A stretch of DNA of 64,000 nucleotides from Kiritimatiellia bacterium (GTDB taxonomy: Bacteria; Verrucomicrobiota; Kiritimatiellia; UBA8416; YA12-FULL-48-11), in NCBI GenBank assembly GCA_028716365.1, contig JAQUPZ010000001.1, positions 186,001 to 250,000 on the forward strand. Reading direction: 5' to 3'. The notes below the pieces were generated by a model. That model was not told the DNA's origin. It made no database searches and saw nothing but the letters and a program-made list of their open reading frames with translations. Shown piece by piece: positions 36,974 to 46,135 of this stretch. Positions within the stretch are counted from its first letter, which is position 1, and the number at the start of each line of letters is the position of its first letter. The position numbers were made by a program, and so were the translations under genes.

Positions 36974-38050
36974 ATGAACAAGATAATATCAGTAATTCTA
37001 ATCATGGGATTCTTGTTGTCTGTCTGGATTTCAGATCTCCAGAATGACCGGGTGGTGAAAATGCGCGCGAATTACCGTGTAGATTCTGCGGCACCGATGG
37101 AAAATACTCCGCCGTTAATGGCATTTACCACCGTAGCTCTTGGTGGTTTCAGCAGCTTGATAGCAGATGTCCTTTGGTTGAGGGTTTCTGCATTGCAGGA
37201 CGAAGGAAGATTTTTTGAACTGGTTCAATTGGCCGACTGGATCACAAAGCTTGAGCCGCGTTGCGGCGACATATGGGAATTTCATGCATGGAATATGGCG
37301 TATAATGTGAGCATTATGATGCCCGATCCCGAGGACAGATGGCGATGGGTTAAAAATGGACTGGAACTTTTGCGTGATGAGGGTATTCGTTATAACGCTG
37401 GAGATCCAAAGGTTTACTGGGAGCTGGGATGGCTTTTCCTTCATAAAATAGGCGGGACACTTGATCAGGCGCATCTTTTTTACAAAACCAAATGGGCAGA
37501 AGAAATGGCAGGTCTTTTAAATGACGGCTATCCAGATTATAATAAACTGTCAACGCAACCTGCTAAGCTTGCCAAGATTACAGGAGAGTATAAACTCAAC
37601 CTTGAGACAATGCGCCGCATTGATTCGGAGTATGGACCGATTGACTGGAGAATACCTGAAAGTCATGCATTATATTGGTGTGTGTGCGGCAAAGATCACA
37701 GCGGGGGTGATCGTGCATTGCCGTGCGAGAAAATGATTCTCCAGTCTCTCAGGGGGTTATTTATACGCGGGCGGCTTGTAATCGGTAAAGATGGCTCTCT
37801 TATACAGGAACCGAACATGGATTTATTTCCCAAAATAATCAGGGCATTTGAATCCGTACAGAAAAGATATCCTGAAGATAATGTCATAAAAGTTTCATAT
37901 GCTGCTTTCTTGAGAGAAGCTGTCCGGACACTATATGCATGTGGTCAGAAAATTAAAGCCAGAGAGGTATTTAACAGTTTGGCCGAGAAGTATCCGTTAC
38001 CTGAAACCGCAAAAGGCTTTGAGATTTTTGTGGAAAAAGGCAGAAAATAG
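36974..38050 (+). CDS. TPR-like membrane-anchored protein of the ABC locus
   Basis: A 358-residue protein with one N-terminal membrane anchor (IISVILIMGFLLSVWIS) and a long soluble part of helix-turn-helix character (LWLRVSALQDEGRFFELVQL, WITKLEP, ALREVF-like repeats) suggesting TPR folds. I do not recognise a named family. Two Cys pairs (CVCG, about 235) are present. It directly follows the second permease, so an accessory or scaffolding role for the exporter is inferred. ATG 36974 is chosen for the anchor; the frame is open back to 36827 inside the permease gene. Confidence 0.65.
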   Translation: MNKIISVILIMGFLLSVWISDLQNDRVVKMRANYRVDSAAPMENTPPLMAFTTVALGGFSSLIADVLWLRVSALQDEGRFFELVQLADWITKLEPRCGDIWEFHAWNMAYNVSIMMPDPEDRWRWVKNGLELLRDEGIRYNAGDPKVYWELGWLFLHKIGGTLDQAHLFYKTKWAEEMAGLLNDGYPDYNKLSTQPAKLAKITGEYKLNLETMRRIDSEYGPIDWRIPESHALYWCVCGKDHSGGDRALPCEKMILQSLRGLFIRGRLVIGKDGSLIQEPNMDLFPKIIRAFESVQKRYPEDNVIKVSYAAFLREAVRTLYACGQKIKAREVFNSLAEKYPLPETAKGFEIFVEKGRK

Positions 38051-38194
38051 GGACGATTTAAAAGAATATTTGAGTTTGTTGTTTGGTCGAACACCATTTT
38101 GCATAGGATCGTTTTATCGGTTGTAAATCGAAAAAAACCTTGCTCTAGAACATCCAAGAGAATACATTTTACAAATCAGAGTTGGAGTAAATAA

Positions 38195-38860
38195 ATGGCA
38201 GAACCCAAACAAGCTATAACGATCAAAAAGAAAATTCTGACTGTAAAAACTATTAAAGCTGCGCCACCGCCTGGTATTACAGAAGAAGCTGGTGGCGGCG
38301 AGACGGCGCCTGTGTCTGCTGATGTTGAAGCGGCTGTCGAGAAGCCTGTTGCTGTAGCATCTGCTCCAGCCCAAAAGGGAATTCTTTCTTTGATATCAGT
38401 GATTGGTGCGATTATAAGCATTATTGCGCTCCTCATAATTATTGCAGTTCAGTGGGCTGCCAACACGGATTTAACAAGACTTTGCTATAATGCGCCAGGA
38501 ACATCGATGGCCGGTGTTCCAAAGGGATCCAAACCCGCTGATGCGGTAAAACCAGCAGAGGAAGCGCCTGCCCCGGCGAAAGAAGCAAAGGAAGAAAAAC
38601 CTGCTGAAGCCAAGCCTGACGAAGCAAAACCAGCAGACACAAAACCGGCAGCAGAAGCACCTGCGGCTGTTCCGGCAGCTCCTGCTCCGGCACCGGCAGA
38701 CGGAGCTGCGCCTGCGGCACCAGCCGCCCCAGCAAACCCTCCAGCAGCAGATGCTCCTATGCCTGCGCCTGCGGCTGCTGCGGCCCCTGCTGCACCGGCA
38801 GTGCCTGCTGAAGCAACCGCGCCTGCTACTCCTGTTCCAGCCAAACCGGAAAACAAGTAG
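38195..38860 (+). CDS. single-span protein with long Ala/Pro/Glu/Lys-rich tail
   Basis: A 221-residue protein with a basic N-terminus, one membrane helix (ILSLISVIGAIISIIALLII, about 65-90) and a C-terminal tail of over 100 residues made almost only of Ala, Pro, Glu, Lys and Asp. The tail changes from charged (EEKPAEAKPDEAKPAD) to neutral (PAAPAPAPADGAAPAAP). GGAG precedes the ATG. No family recognised. A TonB/TolA-like periplasm-spanning or cell-wall-associated role would fit, but that is speculation. The repetitive composition produces long shadow frames on the other strand. Confidence 0.65.
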   Translation: MAEPKQAITIKKKILTVKTIKAAPPPGITEEAGGGETAPVSADVEAAVEKPVAVASAPAQKGILSLISVIGAIISIIALLIIIAVQWAANTDLTRLCYNAPGTSMAGVPKGSKPADAVKPAEEAPAPAKEAKEEKPAEAKPDEAKPADTKPAAEAPAAVPAAPAPAPADGAAPAAPAAPANPPAADAPMPAPAAAAAPAAPAVPAEATAPATPVPAKPENK

Positions 38861-38943
38861 TTCTTCTGATAACCACTACAACATGTTTCCATAAATGAAT
38901 CCTTTCTTGCCAGCTTATTACTGTACTGGGTAGAGTAGGTGCC

Positions 38944-40008
38944 ATGGAAACAACCGGAGATACAACAACAATTGCGAAAACCCTGATTCACAGCCTGAGT
39001 AAGGAGGAGCTTGCCGGGTTATTTATCGAATTTAGTGAACCAAAATACCGGGCTGATCAACTCTGGTCATGGCTTTATGTAAAAAGAGCGCTTGATTGGA
39101 CGGTCATGACAAACCTCCCGGCCACACTCAAAGAAAAACTTGCCAGGAAACTTTGCCTGAAATCTGCAACAGCAATCAGGACGGAAGGGGAAACAGCCGG
39201 AACCAGGAAAATACTCGTTGGATTACAGGATGGCGAACAGGTCGAAGAGGTCCTGATTCCAGGAAGAGACCGGAGAACTGTTTGTGTATCAAGCCAGGCA
39301 GGGTGTCGCTTCCATTGTGCCTTTTGTGCGAGCGGACAGGCTGGCTTCCGGCGTAATCTTGAGGCGGGCGAAATGGTTGGTCAGGTGGTTCTCGGGGCTA
39401 ACACTTATAACGATCGGCCAACAAATGTGGTGTTCATGGGGATAGGAGAACCTTTCGATAATTATGATTCTGTATTGAAAGCGGTACGTATCATCAATGA
39501 CAAGGATGGACTGGGTATTGGTGCCAGGAAAATAACCATCAGCACATGCGGAGTAATTCCTGGGCTTGAACGTTTGGCAGAAGAGGGGATACAAGTGGAA
39601 CTATCTGTTTCCCTTCATGCGCCGGATGACGAATTAAGATCGAAGTTGATGCCTGTTAACAGCAAATATCCGCTGGCGCAGTTGATGAAAGCCTGTAGAA
39701 AGTATTTTGAGAAGACAGGAAGAATTATTACGTTTGAATATACGTTGATAAAAGGTTTAAACGACTCGGCATCCCACGCAAGAAGTCTAGTCAGACTGAT
39801 GTCAGGTCTGCCGTCAAGGGTCAATCTGATTCCGTTGAGTCCTGTTGAAGAATTTGCAGGGCAGGCGTCTTCTCCCGAGAAGGCAGAGGTTTTTATGGAA
39901 ATTCTTGGAAGAGCTGGAATCAATGTTACGCTGAGAATGTCAAAAGGAAGTTCCATGAAAGCTGCATGCGGACAATTGCGATACCGGAAAAAGGATAATG
40001 TTACATAA
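38944..40008 (+). CDS. rlmN: 23S rRNA/tRNA adenine C2-methyltransferase RlmN
   Basis: A 354-residue radical SAM enzyme. The cluster motif CxxxCxxC reads C121, C125, C128 (CRFHCAFC), and the C-terminal catalytic Cys lies in AACGQL. The N-terminal helical domain (to about 85) and length are typical. RlmN methylates A2503 of 23S rRNA and A37 of some tRNAs by a Cys-methyl intermediate. It begins a run of housekeeping genes after the ABC locus; rsmB follows 26 nt downstream. Confidence 0.93.
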   Translation: METTGDTTTIAKTLIHSLSKEELAGLFIEFSEPKYRADQLWSWLYVKRALDWTVMTNLPATLKEKLARKLCLKSATAIRTEGETAGTRKILVGLQDGEQVEEVLIPGRDRRTVCVSSQAGCRFHCAFCASGQAGFRRNLEAGEMVGQVVLGANTYNDRPTNVVFMGIGEPFDNYDSVLKAVRIINDKDGLGIGARKITISTCGVIPGLERLAEEGIQVELSVSLHAPDDELRSKLMPVNSKYPLAQLMKACRKYFEKTGRIITFEYTLIKGLNDSASHARSLVRLMSGLPSRVNLIPLSPVEEFAGQASSPEKAEVFMEILGRAGINVTLRMSKGSSMKAACGQLRYRKKDNVT

Positions 40009-40034
40009 ATTCAGAATAACCAGTTAAATCTCAT

Positions 40035-41321
40035 ATGGCAGTAACTTCAAACAGAACAAATTCCCGCGCTGTAGCAGCCGGAATTATTGGTGAATGGCAG
40101 GAGACGGGTACGTTCCCGGACCATCTTGTTGAATATATTCAATCAGATAACGCTTTTATCATGGAAATTGTGTATGGGGTTGTTAGATGGAAGCGTTCAC
40201 TGGAATGGGTTATAAGACGCTGTACAAAACGAAAACCGGACAAGGAAGTCATCCCGTTCCTGCTGGTAGGTCTTTACCAGATTTTACTGATGGATAACAT
40301 AGAAGAATACGCTGTTGTTAATGAAACGGTTGAGGCCGTCAAATCTGCAGAGTTGTCCCATGCTGTGGCATTTGCCAATGCTGTATTGCGAAGGGTACTG
40401 CGCGAGAAAGATTCCATCCGGAAAGAACTGGATAAACAGCCGCTGGTAGTCAGGCTTTCTCATCCTGACATGCTTGTTGACAGGTGGAAAAAACAATTTG
40501 GCAAAGAGAAGACGCTTAAACTTTTGGAATGGAACAACAGCAGGCCGGGGGTGGTTATTCGTCCCAACAGGATGAAAATTGGTTTCGCAAATTTTACGGA
40601 ATTATTAAAGGATGCCGGAATTAATGCTGTTCCTCATCCTTTTGCTCCGGAAGAGTGTCTGTCCATTTCCCGCGGAATAACTGTAGCTGGTCTGCCTGGT
40701 TATAGTCAGGGACTTTTCACGATACAGGATCCTTCTACGCTGATTTCCGTGAAACTACTGGATCCTCAGCCGGGTGAATTTGTACTGGATGCGTGCGCGG
40801 CACCGGGTGGTAAAACATCCATAATTGCTGAAAAAATGGCAGGTAAAGGACGAATCGTTGCCATGGATATTCAAGAAGAACGTCTTGAAACACTCAGGGA
40901 GAATATGGCCAGAATGGAAATTAAATCTGTTACAATGGCATATGGAGACGCATCGAACGGACAAGATGTGAAAAAAGTTTGTGATGGACGATTGTTCGAC
41001 AGGATCCTGTTGGATGTGCCTTGTACCAACACGGGTGTACTAAGGCGGCGGCCTGATGCAAGATGGCGTTTTTCAAACAAAGGACTTGCTGAACTTGTGA
41101 CCATACAGCGGAGAGTATTAACTAATACGACAGATTTTTTAAAACCCGGCGGCGTTCTTGTGTATAGTACCTGCAGTCTTGAACCGGAGGAATGTGACGG
41201 GATTATTGAATGGTGGCTTTCTTCAAATTCGGGCTTCGAGCGAGCCGGATGCGAACAACTGTTCCCGCCGGACTCTCAAACTGACGGTGCTTATGCATGT
41301 GCGTTGAGGAAGATGTTGTAA
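40035..41321 (+). CDS. rsmB: 16S rRNA m5C967 methyltransferase RsmB
   Basis: A 428-residue protein with an N-terminal NusB-like RNA-binding domain (about 1-140) and a C-terminal SAM methyltransferase domain. Motifs are DACAAPGGKT (SAM binding), DVPCTNTGVLRRRPD (Cys for release) and STCSLEPEE (catalytic Cys). All expected blocks are present. It modifies C967 of 16S rRNA. Confidence 0.92.
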   Translation: MAVTSNRTNSRAVAAGIIGEWQETGTFPDHLVEYIQSDNAFIMEIVYGVVRWKRSLEWVIRRCTKRKPDKEVIPFLLVGLYQILLMDNIEEYAVVNETVEAVKSAELSHAVAFANAVLRRVLREKDSIRKELDKQPLVVRLSHPDMLVDRWKKQFGKEKTLKLLEWNNSRPGVVIRPNRMKIGFANFTELLKDAGINAVPHPFAPEECLSISRGITVAGLPGYSQGLFTIQDPSTLISVKLLDPQPGEFVLDACAAPGGKTSIIAEKMAGKGRIVAMDIQEERLETLRENMARMEIKSVTMAYGDASNGQDVKKVCDGRLFDRILLDVPCTNTGVLRRRPDARWRFSNKGLAELVTIQRRVLTNTTDFLKPGGVLVYSTCSLEPEECDGIIEWWLSSNSGFERAGCEQLFPPDSQTDGAYACALRKML

Positions 41322-41375
41322 AGGCGATTTCTTTCTCTCTTTCTTCTGAACCCTGAATTTTGTATTCTGGCTGTT

Positions 41376-42575
41376 ATGAATAAACGAAAGATAGTTTGTT
41401 GTTCCAATATGCCTTATGTACGGGAAGCATTCAGTCTTTTGGGAGAGACCCTTATAAAAGACGGGCGTACAATAACTGCCGATGATGTAAGGGATGCCGA
41501 GATTCTTGCCATACGCTCCACCACTAAAGTGGGCCGCGAAATGCTGGAAGGCAGCAGGGTAAGATTTGTCGGAACGGCAACAATCGGTACCGATCACATG
41601 GACAAGGCTTATATGGATAGCGCGGGAATCAAATGGTGCTATGCCCCTGGTTGTAATGCGAACAGCGTGTCTGAGTATTTTACAACAGCGCTTCTGCGTC
41701 TGGCAACGTGTCATAATTTCTCGCTTGAAGGAAAAAAAATCGGCGTCATCGGGGTGGGTAATGTAGGAAGTCTTGTAGTGAAAAAAGCGATGACGCTTGG
41801 CATGAAAGTGTTGAGGAATGATCCGCCGAAAGAAAGGGATGAAAAAGAAAACGAAAAGGCAGAGAAACGGAGACATGGTAACGATGGGAAGAAGTGGTAC
41901 AGCCTGGATGAGGTATTAAAAGAGGCGGATATTGTTACTTTACATGTACCACTGACAAAAACAGGACAGGATGCGACATATCAAATGGCCGACAAAAGGT
42001 TCTTCGAGAAAATGAAACCAGGTTGTATTTTTTTCAATTGTGCCAGGGGTGGGGTGGTCAATACAAATGAGCTTCTTACGGCAATGGACAGAAAAATAGT
42101 TTCACATGCGGTGATAGATACGTGGGAAGGAGAACCGGTTTTTAGGACAGATCTTTTGAAACGTGTTGATATCGGAACGCCGCATATTGCCGGTCATTCT
42201 TTTGAAGGTAAGGTTTATGGGACGGTCATGGTTTATCAGGAAGCCTGCCGTTTTCTTGGTATTGAAGCAACATGGACGCCTGATAATCTTTTGCCGCCGC
42301 CAGTGGTTCCTGAAATTAAAGTAGATACTGCTGATTTGTGTGATGAAGATATTCTGTGGAATATAGTAAGCAAGGTCTATGACATTGAGGCGGACGACAA
42401 GCGACTGCGTGATGGCAGTATTGATGACGACAAAGCACGAAGTGCTCATTTTGATCGCTTGCGTGCAAAATATCCAATCCGGCGCGAATTCAGATTCACG
42501 CGTATAACTCTTAACAACGCACGTCCGGAATTGAGGAGAAAAGTTTCTGAACTGGGATTTATACTGAACCAATGA
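41376..42575 (+). CDS. pdxB: 4-phosphoerythronate dehydrogenase PdxB-like
   Basis: A 399-residue D-isomer-specific 2-hydroxyacid dehydrogenase. It shows IGVIGVGNVGSLV (Rossmann), DPPKE after the second strand, NCARGGVVN and DTWEGEP. It aligns with PdxB throughout, including the C-terminal dimerisation region. PdxB makes 2-oxo-3-hydroxy-4-phosphobutanoate in the DXP-dependent vitamin B6 route. A charged insertion (ERDEKENEKAEKRRHGND) follows the cofactor-binding DPP and is longer than usual. Its stop overlaps the following gene (ATGA). No pdxA or serC is in view. Confidence 0.85.
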   Translation: MNKRKIVCCSNMPYVREAFSLLGETLIKDGRTITADDVRDAEILAIRSTTKVGREMLEGSRVRFVGTATIGTDHMDKAYMDSAGIKWCYAPGCNANSVSEYFTTALLRLATCHNFSLEGKKIGVIGVGNVGSLVVKKAMTLGMKVLRNDPPKERDEKENEKAEKRRHGNDGKKWYSLDEVLKEADIVTLHVPLTKTGQDATYQMADKRFFEKMKPGCIFFNCARGGVVNTNELLTAMDRKIVSHAVIDTWEGEPVFRTDLLKRVDIGTPHIAGHSFEGKVYGTVMVYQEACRFLGIEATWTPDNLLPPPVVPEIKVDTADLCDEDILWNIVSKVYDIEADDKRLRDGSIDDDKARSAHFDRLRAKYPIRREFRFTRITLNNARPELRRKVSELGFILNQ

Positions 42576-43342
42576 TTAAGGGAATTATTCTAGATCTGGA
42601 CGGGACAGTGTATCTGGGTGATGCTGAAGTACCGGGTGCCGGCACATTTACTGTGGAAATGAAAACCAGGGGTGTACGTTGTCTTTTCGTTACCAACAGG
42701 GCAAACCGCGCTCCGGAAGAAGTATGTGTGCAATTACAGCGATATGGTATCGCATGCGAAATAGATGATGTACTTACTTCTGCGCAGGCGACGGTCCAAT
42801 ATCTGAAAAAAGGGAAAGTCTTTTATATTGGCGAAAAAACTTTTGGTCATATGCTTGAGGAAAACGGATTCGAGATCACTGAAGATTCGCCGGACTATGT
42901 TATTGTCAGTTTTGACCGGTATGTAACTCCTGAAATAATCAGTAAAGCCGCGAAGCTGGTCAAAAAAGGCGCGAAGTTCATTGCTACAAATCCCGACAAG
43001 GCGTTAAAGATAGAAGGCGGGATTTTGCCAGGAACCGGGGCAATAGTTGATGCGGTTGCCGGGAAAGCGGGAGTGAAACCTGCTGTTATGATTGGAAAAC
43101 CCGAGAAACTCATTATTGAAATGGGGATCAAGCGACTGGGTATGAGGAAGGAAGAGGTTATTCTGGTTGGCGACAATGTCGAGACCGATATTCCTGCTGG
43201 TGTAAAGGCAGGGATACGTACAGCCCTGATTCTCACCGGTATTTCTACCAGGAAGGATTTATGCGGTTTATCTCTTCAACCAACATGGGTTGTTGAATCT
43301 TATGGGGAACTTTCCAAAATCGTTGATGCAGAGAGAAATTAA
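42572..43342 (+). CDS. HAD-superfamily phosphatase, NagD-like (subclass IIA)
   Basis: A 256-residue protein with motif I DLDGTVYLG, motif II FVTNRANR, a central cap domain and GDNVETDIPAG as motif IV. This is the NagD/AraL/4-nitrophenylphosphatase subgroup, which dephosphorylates small sugar phosphates and nucleotides. ATG overlaps the pdxB stop, so the two are translated together; a role removing off-pathway phosphates in B6 synthesis or general housecleaning is speculative. Confidence 0.85.
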   Translation: MIKGIILDLDGTVYLGDAEVPGAGTFTVEMKTRGVRCLFVTNRANRAPEEVCVQLQRYGIACEIDDVLTSAQATVQYLKKGKVFYIGEKTFGHMLEENGFEITEDSPDYVIVSFDRYVTPEIISKAAKLVKKGAKFIATNPDKALKIEGGILPGTGAIVDAVAGKAGVKPAVMIGKPEKLIIEMGIKRLGMRKEEVILVGDNVETDIPAGVKAGIRTALILTGISTRKDLCGLSLQPTWVVESYGELSKIVDAERN

Positions 43343-43622
43343 GCAGAAAAATATCTGTAATATGAAATAACCCTCCGCAAATTTCTGACCGAACCATCCA
43401 CAAGTATTGTTTATGTTCCACCAGAGATCTCAGGCCTGAAAACGGAATGAGCTTTCGCATGGGTGAAAATAAGGTTGAAAGAGAAAAAAGAACTTATTAA
43501 CCGGATAAGTTGTGGTTTTCCTAAAGAAACCGGGTATTTCTTACCTCTATTTTTTTAAAGCAGGCTTTATTATTTCCTTACCCGGCCCGGTTTATGCTTA
43601 ATGAATAAGCGGGGTGATTATA

Positions 43623-44714
43623 ATGTACTTGGATTATTGGAAGTTAAATAAACATCCGTTCAATAGTGTTCCGGACCCGGAAATGTACTTCGATATGCAT
43701 CAGAGTGTGGAGAATTCTGTCTCCGAGTTGCTCTTTGCGATCGAAGAAGGGGATGACTGTCTGGCCGTGGTAGTCGGTCCCGTGGGGGTCGGCAAAACCA
43801 TGTGTCTGCGTATTGTTCTGAATACATTGGATAAGGCCAAGTACAAAATCGCCTTTGTTACAAATCCAGATATGACTTTCCCTCAATTGTTACGTGAGAT
43901 CATAGGTCAGATAGAAGGGAAAGAATGTTTGGAAAGACGAAAAGACAGGCTGTATGAAGAATTCAACAGACTGCTTTTCGAAACAAGCGACGCAGGCAAG
44001 CGGGTTGTTGTTTTCATAGATGAAGGTAATGCAATCAAGCCGCACAACCTGGACAGCCTGCGTCTGCTGACAAATATGCAGGATGATCATCAAAACCTGC
44101 TTACTATAATACTCGCCGGACAGCCGGAGCTCGGGAAACGGTTGGAGGACCCCAGACGGGAAAACCTGTTCCAGAGAATCGGAGTCTATTGCAAGATAGA
44201 GGGTATTAATTCCCGTGAGAACATGAAAGACTACATCGAGCACCGTCTCGAACGGGCCGGTCTGTCCGGCGGTTCAATGTTTACTGAGGCCGCATATGAT
44301 GAGATATGGAAGTTGTCGGAAGGTGGTATGCCGCGCATGATCAATGAGATATCTAAATTGTCACTGAAAGCGGGACAGAACAATAATCTGCGGTGTATTG
44401 ATGCTGAAATTGTAAAGGCAGTTAGTGATAGATTCAAGAGGACCTACGTACGGATGCGGGCGACTCGCAAAGTTGGGATGCCGGCCAAAGCAAAGGCAGA
44501 TACGACAGTAACCGAACAGCCGGCAGCGCCTCCTAAACCGGAACTCAAATTATTGAGCCAGGATGAGTGCGAGAAACTTGCGAGTCAGCTCGCAACCGAA
44601 CGATTGACAAAGCTTGTGAAGGTGCTTGATCCGTTTGAAACCTGGTCAAGGACGAGAGAAGAAATCCTTCATAAGATTGAAACAGGACAGTGTCTGAAAC
44701 AGGCCGTAGGGTGA
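43623..44714 (+). CDS. ExeA/GspA-like AAA ATPase
   Basis: A 363-residue protein beginning MYLDYWKLNKHPFNSVPDP, the standard opening of ExeA-like ATPases. It has Walker A GPVGVGKT, Walker B VVVFIDEGNAI, sensor Arg region and a C-terminal tail with Pro/Ala linker (about 300-320) and a helical end. No peptidoglycan-binding domain or membrane helix follows, unlike full-length ExeA. ExeA with ExeB helps insert type II secretin into peptidoglycan; no secretin is nearby. GCGGGG precedes ATG 43623. The 280-nt gap upstream shows no gene. Confidence 0.8.
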   Translation: MYLDYWKLNKHPFNSVPDPEMYFDMHQSVENSVSELLFAIEEGDDCLAVVVGPVGVGKTMCLRIVLNTLDKAKYKIAFVTNPDMTFPQLLREIIGQIEGKECLERRKDRLYEEFNRLLFETSDAGKRVVVFIDEGNAIKPHNLDSLRLLTNMQDDHQNLLTIILAGQPELGKRLEDPRRENLFQRIGVYCKIEGINSRENMKDYIEHRLERAGLSGGSMFTEAAYDEIWKLSEGGMPRMINEISKLSLKAGQNNNLRCIDAEIVKAVSDRFKRTYVRMRATRKVGMPAKAKADTTVTEQPAAPPKPELKLLSQDECEKLASQLATERLTKLVKVLDPFETWSRTREEILHKIETGQCLKQAVG

Positions 44715-44858
44715 AGAGAGAAGCGGAGAAACGGTAACTGTGTGATAATAGAGCGGCAAAAAGAATCTCCGGCTTATGCTTGATTATTTCTGCATTCTTA
44801 ATTCCACTGTCTTGATCCCTTGACGTTTCCAGATAACTAAGCGAGGATGCACCCCAAC

Positions 44859-46085
44859 ATGAACAATCCTGAAGGAAAAGTGGAACTGAAGATAGATGAT
44901 GTAGTGTACCGTGGCAAAGGTTTGGCGCGGTTGGATGGCAAGGTAATATTCGTACCAGGTGTACTTCCTGATGAGGTTGTCAAAGTTAAGATTACATATC
45001 ACGGCAAGAACTTCTCGGAAGCGCGGCTGCTGGAGATCATCAAGGCATCTCCATTGAGGATTAAACCTGTATGTCCATTGGTTCCTGGTGCCGATTCACG
45101 GCAAAATACGATTTGTCCAGGTTGTATCTATCAACATGCTGAATACTCTGCCGAGGTCGATTTTAAACAGAAACAATTTATCAACCTATTGGAACGGATG
45201 GGCGGGGTTGATCCGGCGGTTTGTCTGCCGGCCGTCCCATCGCCGAATTTCATGGGATACCGTAACAAGATAGTCCTTCATGGTGCTGTTAATAGAGAGA
45301 CGCCATCACTTGGATATTTTTCCGAGGATAACAGGACTGTTGTTGATGTGCCATCATGTCCCCTTGCCAGGCAGGAGATCAATGATCTGCTGGGACGGAC
45401 CAGGGCAGATAATAATTTTGCCAGAACAGTAACTGATCATCTCACGGCCACATTCAGGTTTACGGAGAAGGATGGTGCCTTGATGTGGGTCGGACAGCAC
45501 AATGAGGACAATCCATGGCTTACAGAATCGTCGGTACTCGGCGATGTCAAGGTCCCCAGGGGAAGTTTCTTCCAGGTTAATGTTACGGTGGCCGATCTTA
45601 TTATATTGTATGTGATCGGACTGATTAAACAGGTGAACCCGGGTTTTATAATTGATCTTTATTGTGGTGTTGGGATGTTTACGCTTGCGGCGGCGAAGGC
45701 CGGAGTGAAAAATATTTTCGGTGTTGATATGGATCCAAACGCAATTTCGGCAGCAGAACAGAATGTCAAAAATCGACAAATTAAGAATATTGAATTCAAG
45801 TCAACCACAGCACAGAAAGGTCTGAAGTGGGCTTTTGGGAAGGTCGATAAAAGAAAAACAACGGTCATCGTAGACCCTCCGAGAAGGGGGTTGGAAAAAC
45901 AGGTGGTTGAGCGTTTAGCGACGATGCAGCCTGCAGGTATAATTTACATTTCTTGTGCTGCGGACACAATGGCGAGGGACGTTAAACAGCTCAAGACTGC
46001 CGGATATTCAGTCAGAAGTACCAGATTATTTGATATGTTTCCACGGACGTCTTATTTCGAGTCTGTTACGTGGTTAGTGCAATAG
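44859..46085 (+). CDS. rlmD: 23S rRNA (uracil-C5)-methyltransferase, RlmD/TrmA family
   Basis: A 408-residue protein with an N-terminal TRAM domain (about 1-60), a Cys cluster (C at CPLVPG, then CPGC) probably binding an iron-sulfur cluster, and a SAM methyltransferase domain. Motifs are DLYCGVGMFTLAAA, DPPRRGLE and ISCAADT with the catalytic Cys. Family members make m5U in 23S rRNA (U747, U1939) or tRNA U54; which one is uncertain, so the symbol is provisional. GCGAGG lies before ATG 44859; ATG 44847 abuts that site and is less likely. Confidence 0.82.
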   Translation: MNNPEGKVELKIDDVVYRGKGLARLDGKVIFVPGVLPDEVVKVKITYHGKNFSEARLLEIIKASPLRIKPVCPLVPGADSRQNTICPGCIYQHAEYSAEVDFKQKQFINLLERMGGVDPAVCLPAVPSPNFMGYRNKIVLHGAVNRETPSLGYFSEDNRTVVDVPSCPLARQEINDLLGRTRADNNFARTVTDHLTATFRFTEKDGALMWVGQHNEDNPWLTESSVLGDVKVPRGSFFQVNVTVADLIILYVIGLIKQVNPGFIIDLYCGVGMFTLAAAKAGVKNIFGVDMDPNAISAAEQNVKNRQIKNIEFKSTTAQKGLKWAFGKVDKRKTTVIVDPPRRGLEKQVVERLATMQPAGIIYISCAADTMARDVKQLKTAGYSVRSTRLFDMFPRTSYFESVTWLVQ

Positions 46086-46135
46086 TTTACGTTTTGTTCT
46101 GGATACTGGATTATGACTTCTTAATACTCTCAGAT

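Noticed and set aside
38485..38991. 168-residue minus-strand frame rich in Gly and Ala opposite the Ala/Pro-rich protein
   Set aside because: It is the complement of a GC-rich repetitive coding sequence and extends into rlmN; the plus-strand gene has a ribosome site and a membrane helix.
21442..43460. Shared string CCTGAAAACGG between two intergenic regions (about 21472 and 43436)
   Set aside because: Matches of this length are expected many times by chance in 64 kb, and the flanking sequence does not align.
43343..43622. Possible riboswitch or RNA before the ExeA-like gene
   Set aside because: Only a weak GGTTT/AAACC stem is visible and no conserved riboswitch core could be recognised.
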